From assembly GCA_918026815.1 (NCBI GenBank), contig CAKJVC010000104.1, positions 1 through 64,000 of the forward strand: a DNA stretch of 64,000 nt. Direction: 5' to 3'. The notes below the pieces were generated by a model. It was not told the origin of the DNA. It saw nothing but the letters and a program-made list of their open reading frames with translations, and made no database searches. Both the position numbers and the translations under genes were made by a program. The DNA is from Chalara sp. BL73. Taxonomy: Eukaryota > Ascomycota > Leotiomycetes > Helotiales. This document shows, one piece after another, positions 1-11,597 of this stretch (position 1 is the first letter of the stretch; every line of letters starts with the position of its first letter).

Positions 1-50
1 GCTAATTTCGAGCTTGACAAGCCGTTACCAAAACTTTCTAGTCTATCAAA

Positions 51-2040
51 ATGACTGCTTCGATGGAGAGCAGAAGTCTTGATGCTATTATAATAGGTGC
101 TGGACCGTCTGGCATTGCAATGGCTCACAGTCTAAAGCACAAACTGGGATTTGAAGATTTCGTTGTGAGTAGCGAAATTTCTGTTCATCTGATCGCTGGA
201 ATGGCTGACGAGTAAATATATAGATGTATGACAAACTTGATGGCCCTGGTGGCACATGGCACACTAACACATACCCTGGATGGTGAGTTGAGCAAGGGGA
301 TTTGTTCAAAGAATAAAACTAATACTTTCCGAACAGTGGTTGCGATATTCCAACGCATCTCTATTCCTTCAGCTTCAACTTGAATCCAGAATGGTCAAAG
401 GAGCTGTGCGACCAGCCGGAGATCTTGGAATGTTAGTTATCCATCCCAATCAAGCTAGGAGACCCTAATCTAACCTGAATAGACATCAATGCGACGGTTG
501 ATAAGTTTAATCTACGATCTCATATGAATTTTCAGGTAGAGTGTCTCAAGGCTGAGTGGAAGAATAATGGAGTGTGGGAGGTCAGATTTCTTCATCTGAA
601 AACTGGAAAACAGTTTGTGCGGACAGCGAGAGTCTTGATATCTGCTGTCGGTGGCATTTCGTACCCTCGAGATGTCAAGTTCCAGGGCATGGAACGCTTC
701 AGGGGCGAAATGTTTCACTCTGCGCGATGGAATCATAAGGTGGATTACACCAACCAACGAATGGCTGTAATTGGGAATGGATGCAGTGCAGCGCAGATCG
801 TACCCAAAGTTGCAGAGAGGGCAGCATATGTGCAGCAGTGAGCATTGCATTCCTTCTGCAAATAAAAAGTGGAATACTCTAGTGCTGACTCCCTTTTCTT
901 AGATACGCTCGGAGTCCTCAATGGTATCATGAAAGACCGAACAAAAACATCTCTACCTTTCGAAAGTTCTGCTTCAAATACGTCCCCTTCTGGCAAAGAT
1001 TTCACCGATTGCAGTTGTTTCTTAGAAGTGACAACTTAGTAACAACATATATATCTGGGGATAAAGCTGCAATCAAGAGATCAGAAACAGAACAAGAGGC
1101 TAAGGACTACATTTACTCTCGAACTCCAAAGAAATACCACGATTTTATTGTGCCAGAGTTTCCTCGGCAAGTGTTATTTTATTTTATGGCCAAATATATA
1201 ATAACATGTTTCAGGATGCAAGCGAAGAATCTTTGACCCGATACCTTGATGGGTTGCATCGGGCAAATGTGGAACTTGTACAACAAGGAATTCAGGAGAT
1301 TGACGAGGCTGGGGTCGTTGGCTCTGATGGAAACCACACGGACTTTGACATAATTATCCTGGCAACAGGATTCCAAGTCTCGAGATTCTTAACTCCAATG
1401 GAGGTGATTGGGAAGACAGGACTGTCTTTAGCTGAGCAATGGGACCAGTGCCAAGGAGCTCAGGCATATATGGGGAGTTTCGTCCACAACTTTCCGAACT
1501 TTGCTATATTGTTAGTGTTACCCCAATAGGAGAACCCCGTGCTAATTCCTGCTTGATAGATTTGGACCAAATACTTTCCCGGCGCATAATTCCGCCTTGT
1601 TTACCTGCGAAGTTCAAGTCGAATATGTCACACGAGCATTGATGGCACCTCTCATCGATCGACGCGCCTCTATCGTTGAAATCAAAGAATCTGCTGAGAC
1701 ACGATGGGTTAACGACATAGATGCTAGTCTTCAAGGTTCTGTTTTCGCTGCCGGCTGCACAAACTGGTACATTAATGAGTTCGGGCGAAATGCTGCTTCA
1801 TGGCCCGGTCTTGCCAGCGCTTTCTGGAAGCATGCATATTTCCCAAGATTTCAGCACTTTAACATGAGGCCTGACTCTAGTTTATGGCCCTTGCATACTG
1901 TTAAACGATGGCTTATTACTTGGGGCTATGGTAAAACGCAGTGGCTGATTTTGGGAGCGTTGCTGGCGGTGTTGTCTGGTAAACAAGATTTTACTAAAGG
2001 GGTTACACTTGCAAACAAAGTCTTGGGTAGATCGGTCTAA
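51..2040 (+). CDS. Flavin-containing monooxygenase (CzcO/Baeyer-Villiger-like), copy 1
   Basis: Seven exons fit: 51-164, 224-282, 337-431, 483-837, 903-1170, 1215-1510 and 1560-2040. Exon 1 holds the FAD Rossmann motif GAGPSG; exons 2-3 encode the family's GGTWHTNTYPGCGCD-type stretch; exon 6 has the ATGF motif (IIILATGFQ); the C-terminus has GCTNWYINEFGRNAASWPG. FMOs of this type use NADPH and FAD to oxygenate C, N or S; two such enzymes act in ustiloxin clusters, so a tailoring role is inferred. Oddity: the conserved GCKRRIFDP string at 1214-1240 lies one frame away from the following YLDGLHR, so the gene may hold a frameshift. It is the only copy with exon 1. The start ATG at 51 follows an A-rich leader. 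Confidence 0.85.
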
Positions 2041-2533
2041 CAGTATTTCCTGTTCAATGTATACGTATTAACCTATATTACGTATTGTAATTTTGCATAG
2101 TATACATTTAGTTGTCCCTTTTTTGTAGTGCTTTACAATGCTTTGTAGTAAAACCCTCCCTTCCCCACCACAAGAATATCTTTATTCTTATCATCCTAGA
2201 GATGCCTTCTAATCTCATCTTCTCCCAGCAATTCCTAACGAATATTTTGAGCAAAAAGAAAACAACGAATGAATAACAAAGGCTCATAATAGTGTCGGTA
2301 TAGTACGAGAAAAAAAACTAAAAACTATTAGCTCTAGCGCATGAATGGTAACCCGGAAGTATAATTCCCTCGGTGATAATATTCCGGAAACTGACTCCTA
2401 AACATTGTGATAATTTCATCCCTGTTACTTGTGACTACTCTAAATTGGAGTTTCTTCCGTGGCATGATATTGTAGGAGCATTTCCCGTCCGATAAAGTCA
2501 AGAATCCAACACTTCAGAACGCAGAAATTAAAA
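2041..2533. other. Intergenic, FMO to dehydrogenase (copy 1)
   Basis: AT-rich spacer between the FMO stop and the dehydrogenase ATG. It serves as 3' region of one and promoter of the other. I see no further gene; the same spacer recurs at 13478-13966. Confidence 0.6.
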
Positions 2534-3735
2534 ATGCACGCAGTAGTATTTAAAGGACCAAATGAAGTGTTTCTTGAAGAGCGGGAGATACCAAAGCTAG
2601 AGGAGTCTACAGATATTGTGGTGAAAGTCAAGTACACAGCACTATGTGGAAGGTGGGTAGGAGACTTCTAACGACCCCTCGATTGACATCGTTAACCTGT
2701 GTCCAGCGAACTTCATGTCTACCGAGGATCTACCCCGGGGTTCATCATGGGCCACGAATTCATAGGATACGTCGAACATGTCGGCGCGGCAGTGCAAAAC
2801 TTGTCTAAAGGTGACGTGGTTGTTGCCCCATTTACAACTTCGTGTGGTGTCTGCTTCTACTGTTCAAATGGATACTCGTCCCGTTGCGAAAAGGGACAGC
2901 TATTTGGGTGTCCTCTTCTTGATGGGGCCCAAGCGGAATTTGTTCGGGTCCCTTTAGCAGATGGCACGGTAGTGAAAGCTCCCGAAGGCATCGATGAATT
3001 GAAACTGTGCCTTATGGCAGATATATTTCCGACAGGATATTTTGCAGCTAGCAATGCGTTTTCTGGTTTTGGAGAGACCCAAAGTCGGCAAAGTACTGTG
3101 GTATTGATCGGTTGTGGCCCGGTTGGCCTTTGTGCTCTAGTGAATACCTTACATTATATGCCTAAGAATTTGATTGCTGTGGATGGGGTAGAGCAAAGAT
3201 TGGAGCAAGCGAGAAAACTTGGTGCGGAGCCATGGAATTATCTGACAGATAGAGAGGGGCTGACGGAACGTGTCAAGAAGTTGACGGATGGGAGGGGTGC
3301 TGACATCGTTATTGAAGTTGTAGGGTCCAGCGCTGCGCTAAGAATGGGGTTTGAAATATTGAGACCCTGGGGCAGAATTTCCAGTGTTGGAGTGCATAAT
3401 GGTGAGGTCCCTTGGACGGCAAAAGAGGCATACGGGAAGAACTTGAAGTTACAAATGGGGAGGTGTCCTGTAAGGAGTAAGTTTAGCAAAAAATGAACGT
3501 TGTTAAATTTACATCTGCTAATATGTGGACAAGGTATTTTCCCGGAAGCATTGGAAAGCTTGAAAAGAACACAACATTTGCTTGAGTAAGTTGCGGGCTT
3601 GATATCCTAGCCATTGACTAACAGCTCTCCCTCAGTTTCATGACGGATAACGTTATGCCATTAGGCCAAGCAATTGAAGGTTATAAACTCTTCGATGCTA
3701 TGAAAGTGCAGAAAGTTATCTTTAAGGTGACCTGA
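2534..3735 (+). CDS. Zinc-dependent alcohol dehydrogenase (MDR family), copy 1
   Basis: Four exons: about 2534-2652, 2706-3475, 3534-3585 and 3636-3735. Features are the catalytic-zinc Cys in TALCGSELHVYRG, the GHEF box, the structural zinc cysteines in CGVCFYCSNGYSSRCEKGQLFGC (split by one intron-free exon), and the NAD-binding GCGPVGLCAL motif. MDR enzymes interconvert alcohols and carbonyls with NAD(P)+. Relative to copy 2 it lacks 9 nt (three residues, His-Gln-Lys) after YRG, where family members usually have YRGHQ. It follows the FMO on the same strand about 490 nt downstream and converges on the regulator at 3736-6701. Confidence 0.85.
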
Positions 3736-6701
3736 TCACTTACGCGCACATTCGAACTGAGAGTTAGAGATCTCATCCGAGTCCAGCTGTTCAGTCTGAT
3801 CTGATGCTCTGCCAAGAGCCGACTTGATGGGAGTGCCCAAAGATATCTGTTGCCAATATAGAGGTTGTATGAAAGTGCTCGCTATTGTTCTCTGTAAACC
3901 GTTTCTTACGTCCCATCCCATTTAAACCATCAGTTTCAGCTATCGAACCCCTCTTTTTGCGTAAAGAGTTGCGTGATTTGTTAATCCACTCGCGTTTGAT
4001 ACATATGATAACTTCCAGTGCCCTTGTTGCATTCTGGTAAGCCTGACCAATCTCACCAAGAACTTGGCAACAAAATTGAAAGTCAGCAAGATTACTCGTC
4101 GCAGCAGCTCCCTTCACTGTACAAGCGTTGTAAACACAAATGAGGGAGGCAGTAAAACCAGGTGGACAATATGTACATTGGCGCGGCTTAGAGTATGTTG
4201 TTTGCGGTATATTCGTAGAAGCCTTATGATGGACTGTGCAGCAGAGATGCAAATAAAACGCGGATCTCCGGAGCCCCTTTGACTGGAGGCACTGGTGTTT
4301 CTCAGACTTCGTGAGAAGAAAGGGCGGTGAAGTAAAATTGAAATAGCATAATATTGCATGCTGAAATATGTTAAAGTGGCTCTACTATATGTTCCAAATA
4401 TGGATGGCTTACTGTAACTGTAGAATATGGGGCAGGTAAAACTTCGAATCGTCATGAAGGTCGACTCGCAGGTCCGTAGGTAAATCTTCCTCCCAGGATG
4501 CCAGTTCATCACGCATACTGGCAGCAAATTGTTGAAGGGTTTCCTCTGAAAGGGTTCTAGCAGAATACCTGTTTAACTATTAGCACCTTTGAGCTAGACA
4601 GCATTTAATATAACGGGTTAGATCCATACAATGTCTTACTCAGCTGCCTCATGACTGCACATAATGATACATTAGCATCAGTACATGCTTCGATAGGATT
4701 ATAGATTTCGTTTATGGGTTCATCTGGGCTCAGACTAGACTTAGCCGGATTCCAGGTCATGTGTCTTGCTTTATCTAGCTCTTTTGATGGCCGTGAGATG
4801 GAGATGTCTTGAATATCAATGCTCCACGGACGACCAACATAGAGGCTCCACATGCTACGGAAATATTAGCTATTTCTATTGAGTCAACTGAACACACTAA
4901 CTTATCATGGATATATACACCCCAAAATGTAGTACGGCGTGCCTCGAGCTCACGCGCGGAGAGGATATCGCACATCACTAGTGAGGTCGAGATGTAGACC
5001 AAGGTCGGCGCTGAGTCGCACTGCCATCCCTATTTGAAGTCAATTATCTATAATTCGGAAAGAAGGAAGAATTTACCACTATAAAGCCATCCTCTTGGAT
5101 CTCTAGTGAAAGCCGCCTCCGTGGCGCTCATAATAACAAGGGCTTGTACAGTAGCAATAAGCGGGCTGTCCATCTCAATCTCCAAAAGCACTTTAGCTCG
5201 AGAACTGAAAAAGGTAGCCGCCTCCTGGGGAAGTCCAATATCCTTTCTTGAGGTTAGACATGACCCAGCTGCACATCTTTGGAGGCGCCATGTCAGCAAA
5301 TATCCCATACATAGGAGGATGCTGTTTATTTACATTGCATTCTTTAGTGTTTCTGAGTAAAATGGGTTCCCATCTTGGCCAGAGTAGTAAGCATTCTTCG
5401 AAGCAAAATACATATCTTGATCAACGACATGAATTGCTGGATCTTCCCATTGAAAGTAGAGATCTTCCAAATGCCTCTCTAGATCAGGTGTTATAGCAAA
5501 AGCAAGCCCTACTCGTGCAAGCACATCATCTCCGTCATCACGGACCGTACGGTTGTGCCCCGTTGCTAAAGAGGATAATCCATCATGCAAAATGTGTAAA
5601 TTGGAAGTTGCCCCAAAGTATCGAAGCTGGCCATCTTCCGCAACTTGAAGGAACCTATTCTCGCTGACAGTTGGTTCATAATACCTTCGTCGTCGTCATC
5701 ACTTTGAGAAGTTAATTCAAAACATCCGCTCTGAGGTGATACGTGTGCACTTGCGCCTGCTGTTCCCGTAGCAGTTAGCCTATGTATGAACACCGAACTT
5801 TAGTGTATTTCCACTGGTTAATCCAGAGGCGTACCGTGGATTCTTTCATTGCCTAACGTTGAATTCAATGTGGGCAGAAGGTTCACAGTATCATTCAGGT
5901 GCACTCGCGCTTCATTCTGAAGTTGTATACCAATTCCATCGTTTAACTGATACCCTTTGTAAGTGGACTCCCAAGAATCGTTGGCTGATTGCCATGGCTG
6001 AGTACTTCCTGCCTCGATTATCCCACCCGATTCATCAAGATGTAGACTTCCCTCGGGTACGTGCGTCGGTTGATCGGATTGACCGTCAGCTATTTCGCCA
6101 CCAACATCGCGAAGAGGGGAGTTCTGGGGCTCGATCGGGATAGACGTAGACGCTGGCGGGACTTTGATGCCGTGCTTCTTTAACAGGTCCTCAAGAAGAA
6201 GTACCCGATCCTGAAGGAGCTGTACTGTCTTCTTGTGCGACTGTCTAGACATTGTCAGGTCATCTCATTAAAATGGCCATGGCGATATTCTCACTTGCGC
6301 TTATCCGAATAATCGTAAACACAATTCTGCTTGTAAAGCACACAGTTCGAGCATGATGGCGTTTTGCCATCGCACTGGAGAATCAGAAACAGTCAGGAAG
6401 GGACATTTAGTGAACCTAGCTAGAGAGGATCGTTGAACTTGCCTTGACCTTCCTGTTGCGGCACCACTAAACGACTCTAGAGTTAGCAATCTCCTTTCAT
6501 GCAGTTGGATGGGTATGCCAGAGACCGAGCAAGGACCGCAAAGCAACCATTTAGGCGCCCCGGAAGCCACCTAGAGATCACGGCTATGGAAAACTGCGAA
6601 ATACATACAGTACAGGCAGTGGAGATGTGTCGCGCTTTTGAAATACCATTCCCAGCATCCTTGTCAGGCATTTTTAGTGGCAATTGTATGGGGACGACCA
6701 T
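3736..6701 (-). pseudogene. Zn2Cys6 transcription factor A, copy 1 (frameshifted, 3' deleted)
   Basis: Same gene as 15273-18301, but broken here. A missing base in a run of A near 4158, five missing bases near 4965 and one missing base near 5648 each shift the frame. About 150 nt including the natural C-terminal end are absent around 3740-3830. The N-terminal zinc cluster exons are identical to copy 2. As written it cannot make the full protein; the errors are all indels and could be consensus mistakes rather than mutations. Confidence 0.75.
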
Positions 6702-7462
6702 GGGCCGCTTCCCTAATGGTTGGAGGTGCTTGAGCTTCTGTCGGGTTCCGACTAGACGAACAATTTGAAAATACAGTAGGTATAAAAGGCTTCTGAGGCA
6801 ACAAAAATGTGTGTGCAGGTCTGACAAGCAAGTTGGCAAGAGCCAATCTTTGATATTAATGTTGTTGCTATGATTTCCCCGCACTTCGCTTACTGTAACT
6901 TTCAAGTCTAACTCAAGTTACCTTAGTTAACATAAAGGTATTGCTTATGTCATATCAATACTGGAAACTGTCATGATTCAGCACTGTTGTTCTTATCATC
7001 CTGCAGCAGTGTACACTTGTGGTAAAGTATAATATCTTACTGAGAGTATTGACAGGTCTATCCTACTAACTACACTTTCTAGAGCGGTATCTGCCCTGTT
7101 CTTAAGTAGTCTTACCTTTAGCAACCATCAACTTTTCCCCTGTAAAGGGGAATGCAAGGACGGAGTGAGTCCTGGAGATTTACCGTGGTTCACCTTCCAG
7201 CCATCGCCCTTGCGCAGTATCGTTGTGGAGGAAAATCCTTGCCAAGATACCAGATTGCGAAGACCAGAGTCAGGCACGGAAATGCAATTCCGAACATCAC
7301 AAACGTATTTCGGAACAAATTGCCCCACCCAAGCTCATGGAATTTTAGATATTACTTTCTCATGATACCCAAGGTGCTTGGATGTATGCTGGTATTGTAA
7401 TGTGTCGCAAAGTCTCCTGATCCAATCTGATCCAAGCAACTCAAAGGACGACTTGACACAGC
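6702..7462. promoter_or_regulatory. Divergent promoter between two regulator genes (copy 1)
   Basis: About 760 nt between the start of the minus-strand regulator and the plus-strand regulator at 7463. It contains an inverted repeat with CCG at 7290-7292 and CGG at 7311-7313, in arms CAATTCCGAA and TTCGGAAC. Everted CGG triplets are a known class of Zn2Cys6 site, so autoregulation is possible; this is inference. The 5' limit depends on which Met the minus-strand gene uses (6905, 6701 or 6671). Confidence 0.4.
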
Positions 7463-9177
7463 ATGGGCAGCATTTTGGAACTCAATGCGACTCAACGTGA
7501 CAGCGAACACTTGGACCTCAGTCCAATTGCGGAGTTTAACACCGGTGCTGCCGCCACTTCAGCTATTAAAGATGTAATTCAAATTTCTGATCCAGCCCAG
7601 TCCAAAAGACGACGACGACGGGGTAAGAGGTCTGCTAAGGCCTGTACTGTCTGCCATCGGAGGAAAGTCAGGTGCAATGTCATTGTTTATGGAGTACCAT
7701 GTTCAAATTGTGAGCATGACGAAGTTCAGTGCACCGTTCCCGTCAAAATTCAGTACGAAGTGCCATTTTTAAATATAGTTGCTCATCTACTACAATTGGT
7801 GATACAATTGCTGACGTTTGCTTTACAGCGCGAACCAAAAAGTGATTCCACCACCAGAGTTAATCATGAGCTCCAGCGAGGATGGAGTCCGTTCCAGAGG
7901 AATGAACAGCAATGTCTCAAAGCAAGTCTTTGCTCCGTCTCAGATACAGGAGCATACCTCGCACAAGTCTATACAAAAGAACACGGTAATTCACAGCGCA
8001 ACGGGCTTCCACTACCTACCGCCCCCGGCTTGTTCAGGCATATCTCTTCTCGAAATATTCACACCTTTCCCTCCACATATAGGAGAGAGGGAGGCAAGAT
8101 ACTTGCGATCACATGACGCACTCACTTTACCGCAAGCAGAGTTTCGGGAGCAGTTGTTGAAGGCATATATAGAGTTTGTGCATGGACACCTGCCTGTGAT
8201 TGACCTAGACGACTTTCTTACCATGGTCGAATATAGCGATTCGAAAACTGGCTTCAACAGCATGACCAGGAAAAGCGCAACACACCACATTAGTTTCCTA
8301 CTCTTTCAGGCTGTTATGTTCGCTGCAGTTGGTTATGTGAGTACGGAAGTGCTACAAAAGGAGGGTTTTATGAGTAGAGAGAGCGCCAAGAAAATATTTT
8401 TCAATCGGGTAAAGGTATTCAAAGAAAAATTAGACGCCGAGTTTATACACGCACTAATTGTATGGCTCAGATTTTGTACGATTTCGAAATTTGTGTTGAT
8501 CGCCTTATAACTATCCAATCTCTGCTTCTCATGACGCTTTGCCCAACAAATGGAACACCGAATAGAGTTATTAAGGACGCATGGTACTGGCTTGGGCTAG
8601 CCATCTCCCTTGCCTATGTTCTGGGACTTAATCGGGATTTTCCTTCTCAGGATCCAAACCCGCGGAAAAACGCCTTGAGAGAAGGATATGGTGGGTTACA
8701 TTCATAAGAGAACACACATTATCCTCAACGTCGAGCTCTATACTTCCAAGAATACCTCGTATTAAAAGGGAGGATTCTCATATCAGAATGCTGAGCTTGG
8801 AAGACTTTGACCTAGATAAAAGTCCAGCTAGATACGAGGAAATTGATGAAATTAGAATGAGGATCAATGCAACAGACTGTGTAGAGAAGGCAATAATTTG
8901 TTGGTGCAGCAATGAGTCTCTAATCTCCAAATCCCTGGCCAACAAGGCAACAAGGTCGCCCGCTGCATCGCCCATACACCTCCCTTCCATCCCACAATCA
9001 CCGCACACTCAATGCCGAGACAAGCTTTGGACATCTGAAGACGAAACCGAAAGTTCCTCTGTTGAAAGAAGCACAAATGAAAAGCCTGTATCTTCGCTAC
9101 CTTCCGGACTCAATATAGAGAGCGAGTTTGGCGACTTTGTGGAGTATCTCCAAGACTCTATCATGGAAAATAAATAG
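7463..9177 (+). pseudogene. Zn2Cys6 transcription factor B, copy 1 (frameshifted)
   Basis: Same gene as 19063-20778. The zinc cluster and middle domain read open, but one A is missing from the run at about 8667 (five A instead of six), which ends the frame at 8707 instead of 9177. The downstream part is still present in another frame. Because the only change is a homopolymer length, it may be a sequencing error. Confidence 0.75.
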
Positions 9178-9857
9178 TCATAAACAGCAATTTTTGACAT
9201 GAGGATAGCAGTTCGAGGAATGAGATGCTAGGGTTTTATATTCATGATATCAAAGGCTTACCCCAGTATCGATAACTAGATGACCGAAAACATTGTCAGG
9301 GCAAACGTGTGGGCAGGTAAAACCACGTATCATAAAATGGGTTTGAGAGCAATGGGCGTGTCAAAATGGCTCTTTCCCGGGTTAAAATTTCTTGTGAAGC
9401 TCGATGAGACTTTTTTGAAGAGACCGAGAGTGGTTTTACAGAGGCCCCGGGTTGACTAGTAGAAAAACCCGAGAAATCGGTCTAATCAAGCTTGGTAATC
9501 ATAGTTGCAAATAATATTTTGAGACCTACCTAGAAACAGTAACTAGGAATTGGCATCAAAGAAGTGTGACAGGCATTGTAGTTGATTCTGGCACGCGCAA
9601 TGAAGGCGATGGCTTCCATTCTTCCATTGCTTTTTAGTCGTGAATTGATAAATCCTCCTCTACGTTTTATTGCAATGCTGTTGATTAATAATGAAAGACT
9701 CATGGAATAGTGGATAGGTTAACACAGAGTTTGTATGAAGGAGCACTTTATATTTAGGCCAATATATCTTAGTTGAAATGAATAGGTTGAGTTTTGATTT
9801 TAGTCACCGCTAAACTTCGACTATTGCCTTCCAAGGTGTTAAAATTAATAATACTCT
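9178..9857. other. Intergenic region with decayed short ORF (copy 1)
   Basis: Between regulator B and the minus-strand UstYa gene. It holds the counterpart of the 78-residue ORF at 20883-21119, but shortened homopolymers (t run near 9413 and cccggg near 9449) break it here. Confidence 0.5.
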
Positions 9858-10946
9858 TCACGGTTTAACCTCTGGCATATTATGGTGAAAATCAACTGTA
9901 GTCCACGCATGCTGCCTGCCCCATTCTAAAATCTCGTTGTAATTTCGACAAGTTCGAGGGTTAAGGTTGCGTTCGCAAGCTCACCCTTGACTTGCCATGT
10001 GTAGGTAATAAAGGTGGTATCAGGGCGACACATAAGGGCTTGACGGACTAGATCAGCGCAGTGGTCTACAATGTTTAAGTTAACAATATATTCAAATAAA
10101 TTACTGCAGTAAGTAAAACCATCTTCCTGCTCGGAAGCGGGAAAGAAGCCAAGATGGGATAAACACGTGAACTCCCAAGATGCTGGTGAATCAATTCTTC
10201 AGGTTCCTGTGAACAATGGCTCCCTCGCATGGTAATAATCAAAATGTGAGTATTGCCATAATATTTTCTAAACATGGTCAGCAAGACGAACTTTAAACAA
10301 GCTTGAACCTCACAACGGATTACGTACAACACAATGCAATTGATGGAAGACAGCTAGATTTGCCATGTATCCTCCACCCATTTTCTTAGTCAGCTTTACT
10401 GTGTCCATTGGCGCTCCTATCTCTTGAAGTACTTCAAGTGAAACTCCAAACGGGTCAACTAGGTGGTGAAGAATAAATATTAACTAATATTCTTACCAGT
10501 CAAGAGAAGATGATCAACATATTCACTTACCATGCATTATCTCGTTCCAAGCAGCCTCGCCACGAGGGCCAGCTTGACGATACGGAGATGAAGTGGAGTC
10601 TGTGAATCGTTTGGTTTCGTAGCTGTAATCAAAATGATTGTCAAAGCAAGCTTCAATATTGAATTAGCAACGCAAACTATATCTTCAAATAGATACGTAC
10701 TAATGTTGTTATAGACCTCTTTAGGCTCTCTGACACATTCATCGGTCCGAAACTGCAGATTCAAAGATGCAATAAATAGCGAAAGCGACAATAGCAGAGA
10801 CGCGCCATGTACGATCACAGCCCACGAGAACCTCAGCGATTTCTTCTTAGTCATCAAAATTGGAAACCTTTCTCTTTTAAAAGTTCTTCCCTCTCAAGTG
10901 AAACGTCTTCTAGCATATTCTTTTCCGTGTAATTCGTTTCATCCAT
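9858..10946 (-). pseudogene. UstYa/DUF3328 protein A, copy 1 (multiple frameshifts)
   Basis: Counterpart of the intact gene at 21463-22550. Differences that break the frame include four missing bases near 9961, altered bases near 10167-10180 and 10207, and one missing T near 10877 in the N-terminal exon. The membrane segment and both HxxHC regions can still be recognised. Either a dead copy or poor consensus of the same locus. Confidence 0.75.
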
Positions 10947-11427
10947 GGTGGGTGGTAGTGATGTTGTTGGTCCGTTGAGCGAGAGACGGCGAAGTGCGGA
11001 AAACACTAAAAGTGGGCGATCATGGGTTTTATACTATCGCGAGCAATCTGGGTGATTTAGCGGTTCTCTAGTGCTTACTTACTAAATTACAAAGTGCTAT
11101 CGTGTGATGAAGAATGAACCAAATTCACTGTACATTTCAAGTCGTGCGGCAGTTCAAATTTCCTACTTCCTAATGCATAATATCGACCAGACTCAGTACT
11201 TCAGATCAAAATCAATCTAACACTCAAGATGACTACGGCCAAGGCTACATAATTCAGCCAGAATTCGCTTAGTTGCCAGTCTCATAGGGAGTAAGCATTT
11301 GAACTATCTAATCTCTTCTTCAAAATCCTCAATCCATTTTATTTATCATCAACGGCAAAGTTGGACCCAAAGATTTAGCCCTTTTCAGATTACAATACTC
11401 ACTTCCCTAATACTTGTATAATTCTAT
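10947..11427. other. Intergenic (copy 1)
   Basis: Spacer of about 480 nt between two minus-strand UstYa genes; promoter of the first. No additional gene seen. Same sequence at 22551-23031. Confidence 0.5.
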
Positions 11428-11597
11428 CTAGGGCGGCGTAGGATAGATCTTTGATCCCAGCGGAATTGGTAAGTCGCTGTTATCAGGAGTAGTAGGAATT
11501 TTATTTTCATGAATCCACTCTCTCTACGCTTCAATATCGCGGCATTTATGCCACGTGTTAAAATTCGCGAACGGATCGGGCTTTGTTTGATCCACTG
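11428..11597 (-). pseudogene. 3' stub of UstYa/DUF3328 protein B at duplication junction
   Basis: Only the last part of the gene that is complete at 23032-24202 is present, up to the QWIKQ region; the rest is replaced by FMO sequence at 11598. It also has two compensating small indels near 11520-11535 compared with the intact copy. It cannot encode an oxidase because both HxxHC motifs are gone. Confidence 0.85.

Larger units (their letters stand above)
159..11597. repeat. Tandem duplication, copy 1 (about 11.4 kb)
   Basis: This block is repeated almost exactly at 11598-23202. The left edge lies in the first exon of the FMO gene; the right edge lies in the last exon of an UstYa gene, where the sequence after tttgatccactg switches to ttcgttgtgagtagcg from position 159. 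It carries FMO, zinc dehydrogenase, two Zn2Cys6 regulators, one UstYa gene and the 3' stub of a second. Compared by eye, nearly all differences from copy 2 are indels of 1-9 nt, many in homopolymers, plus about 150 nt missing near 3740-3830. I saw no clear run of C-to-T or G-to-A changes. Confidence 0.95.
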
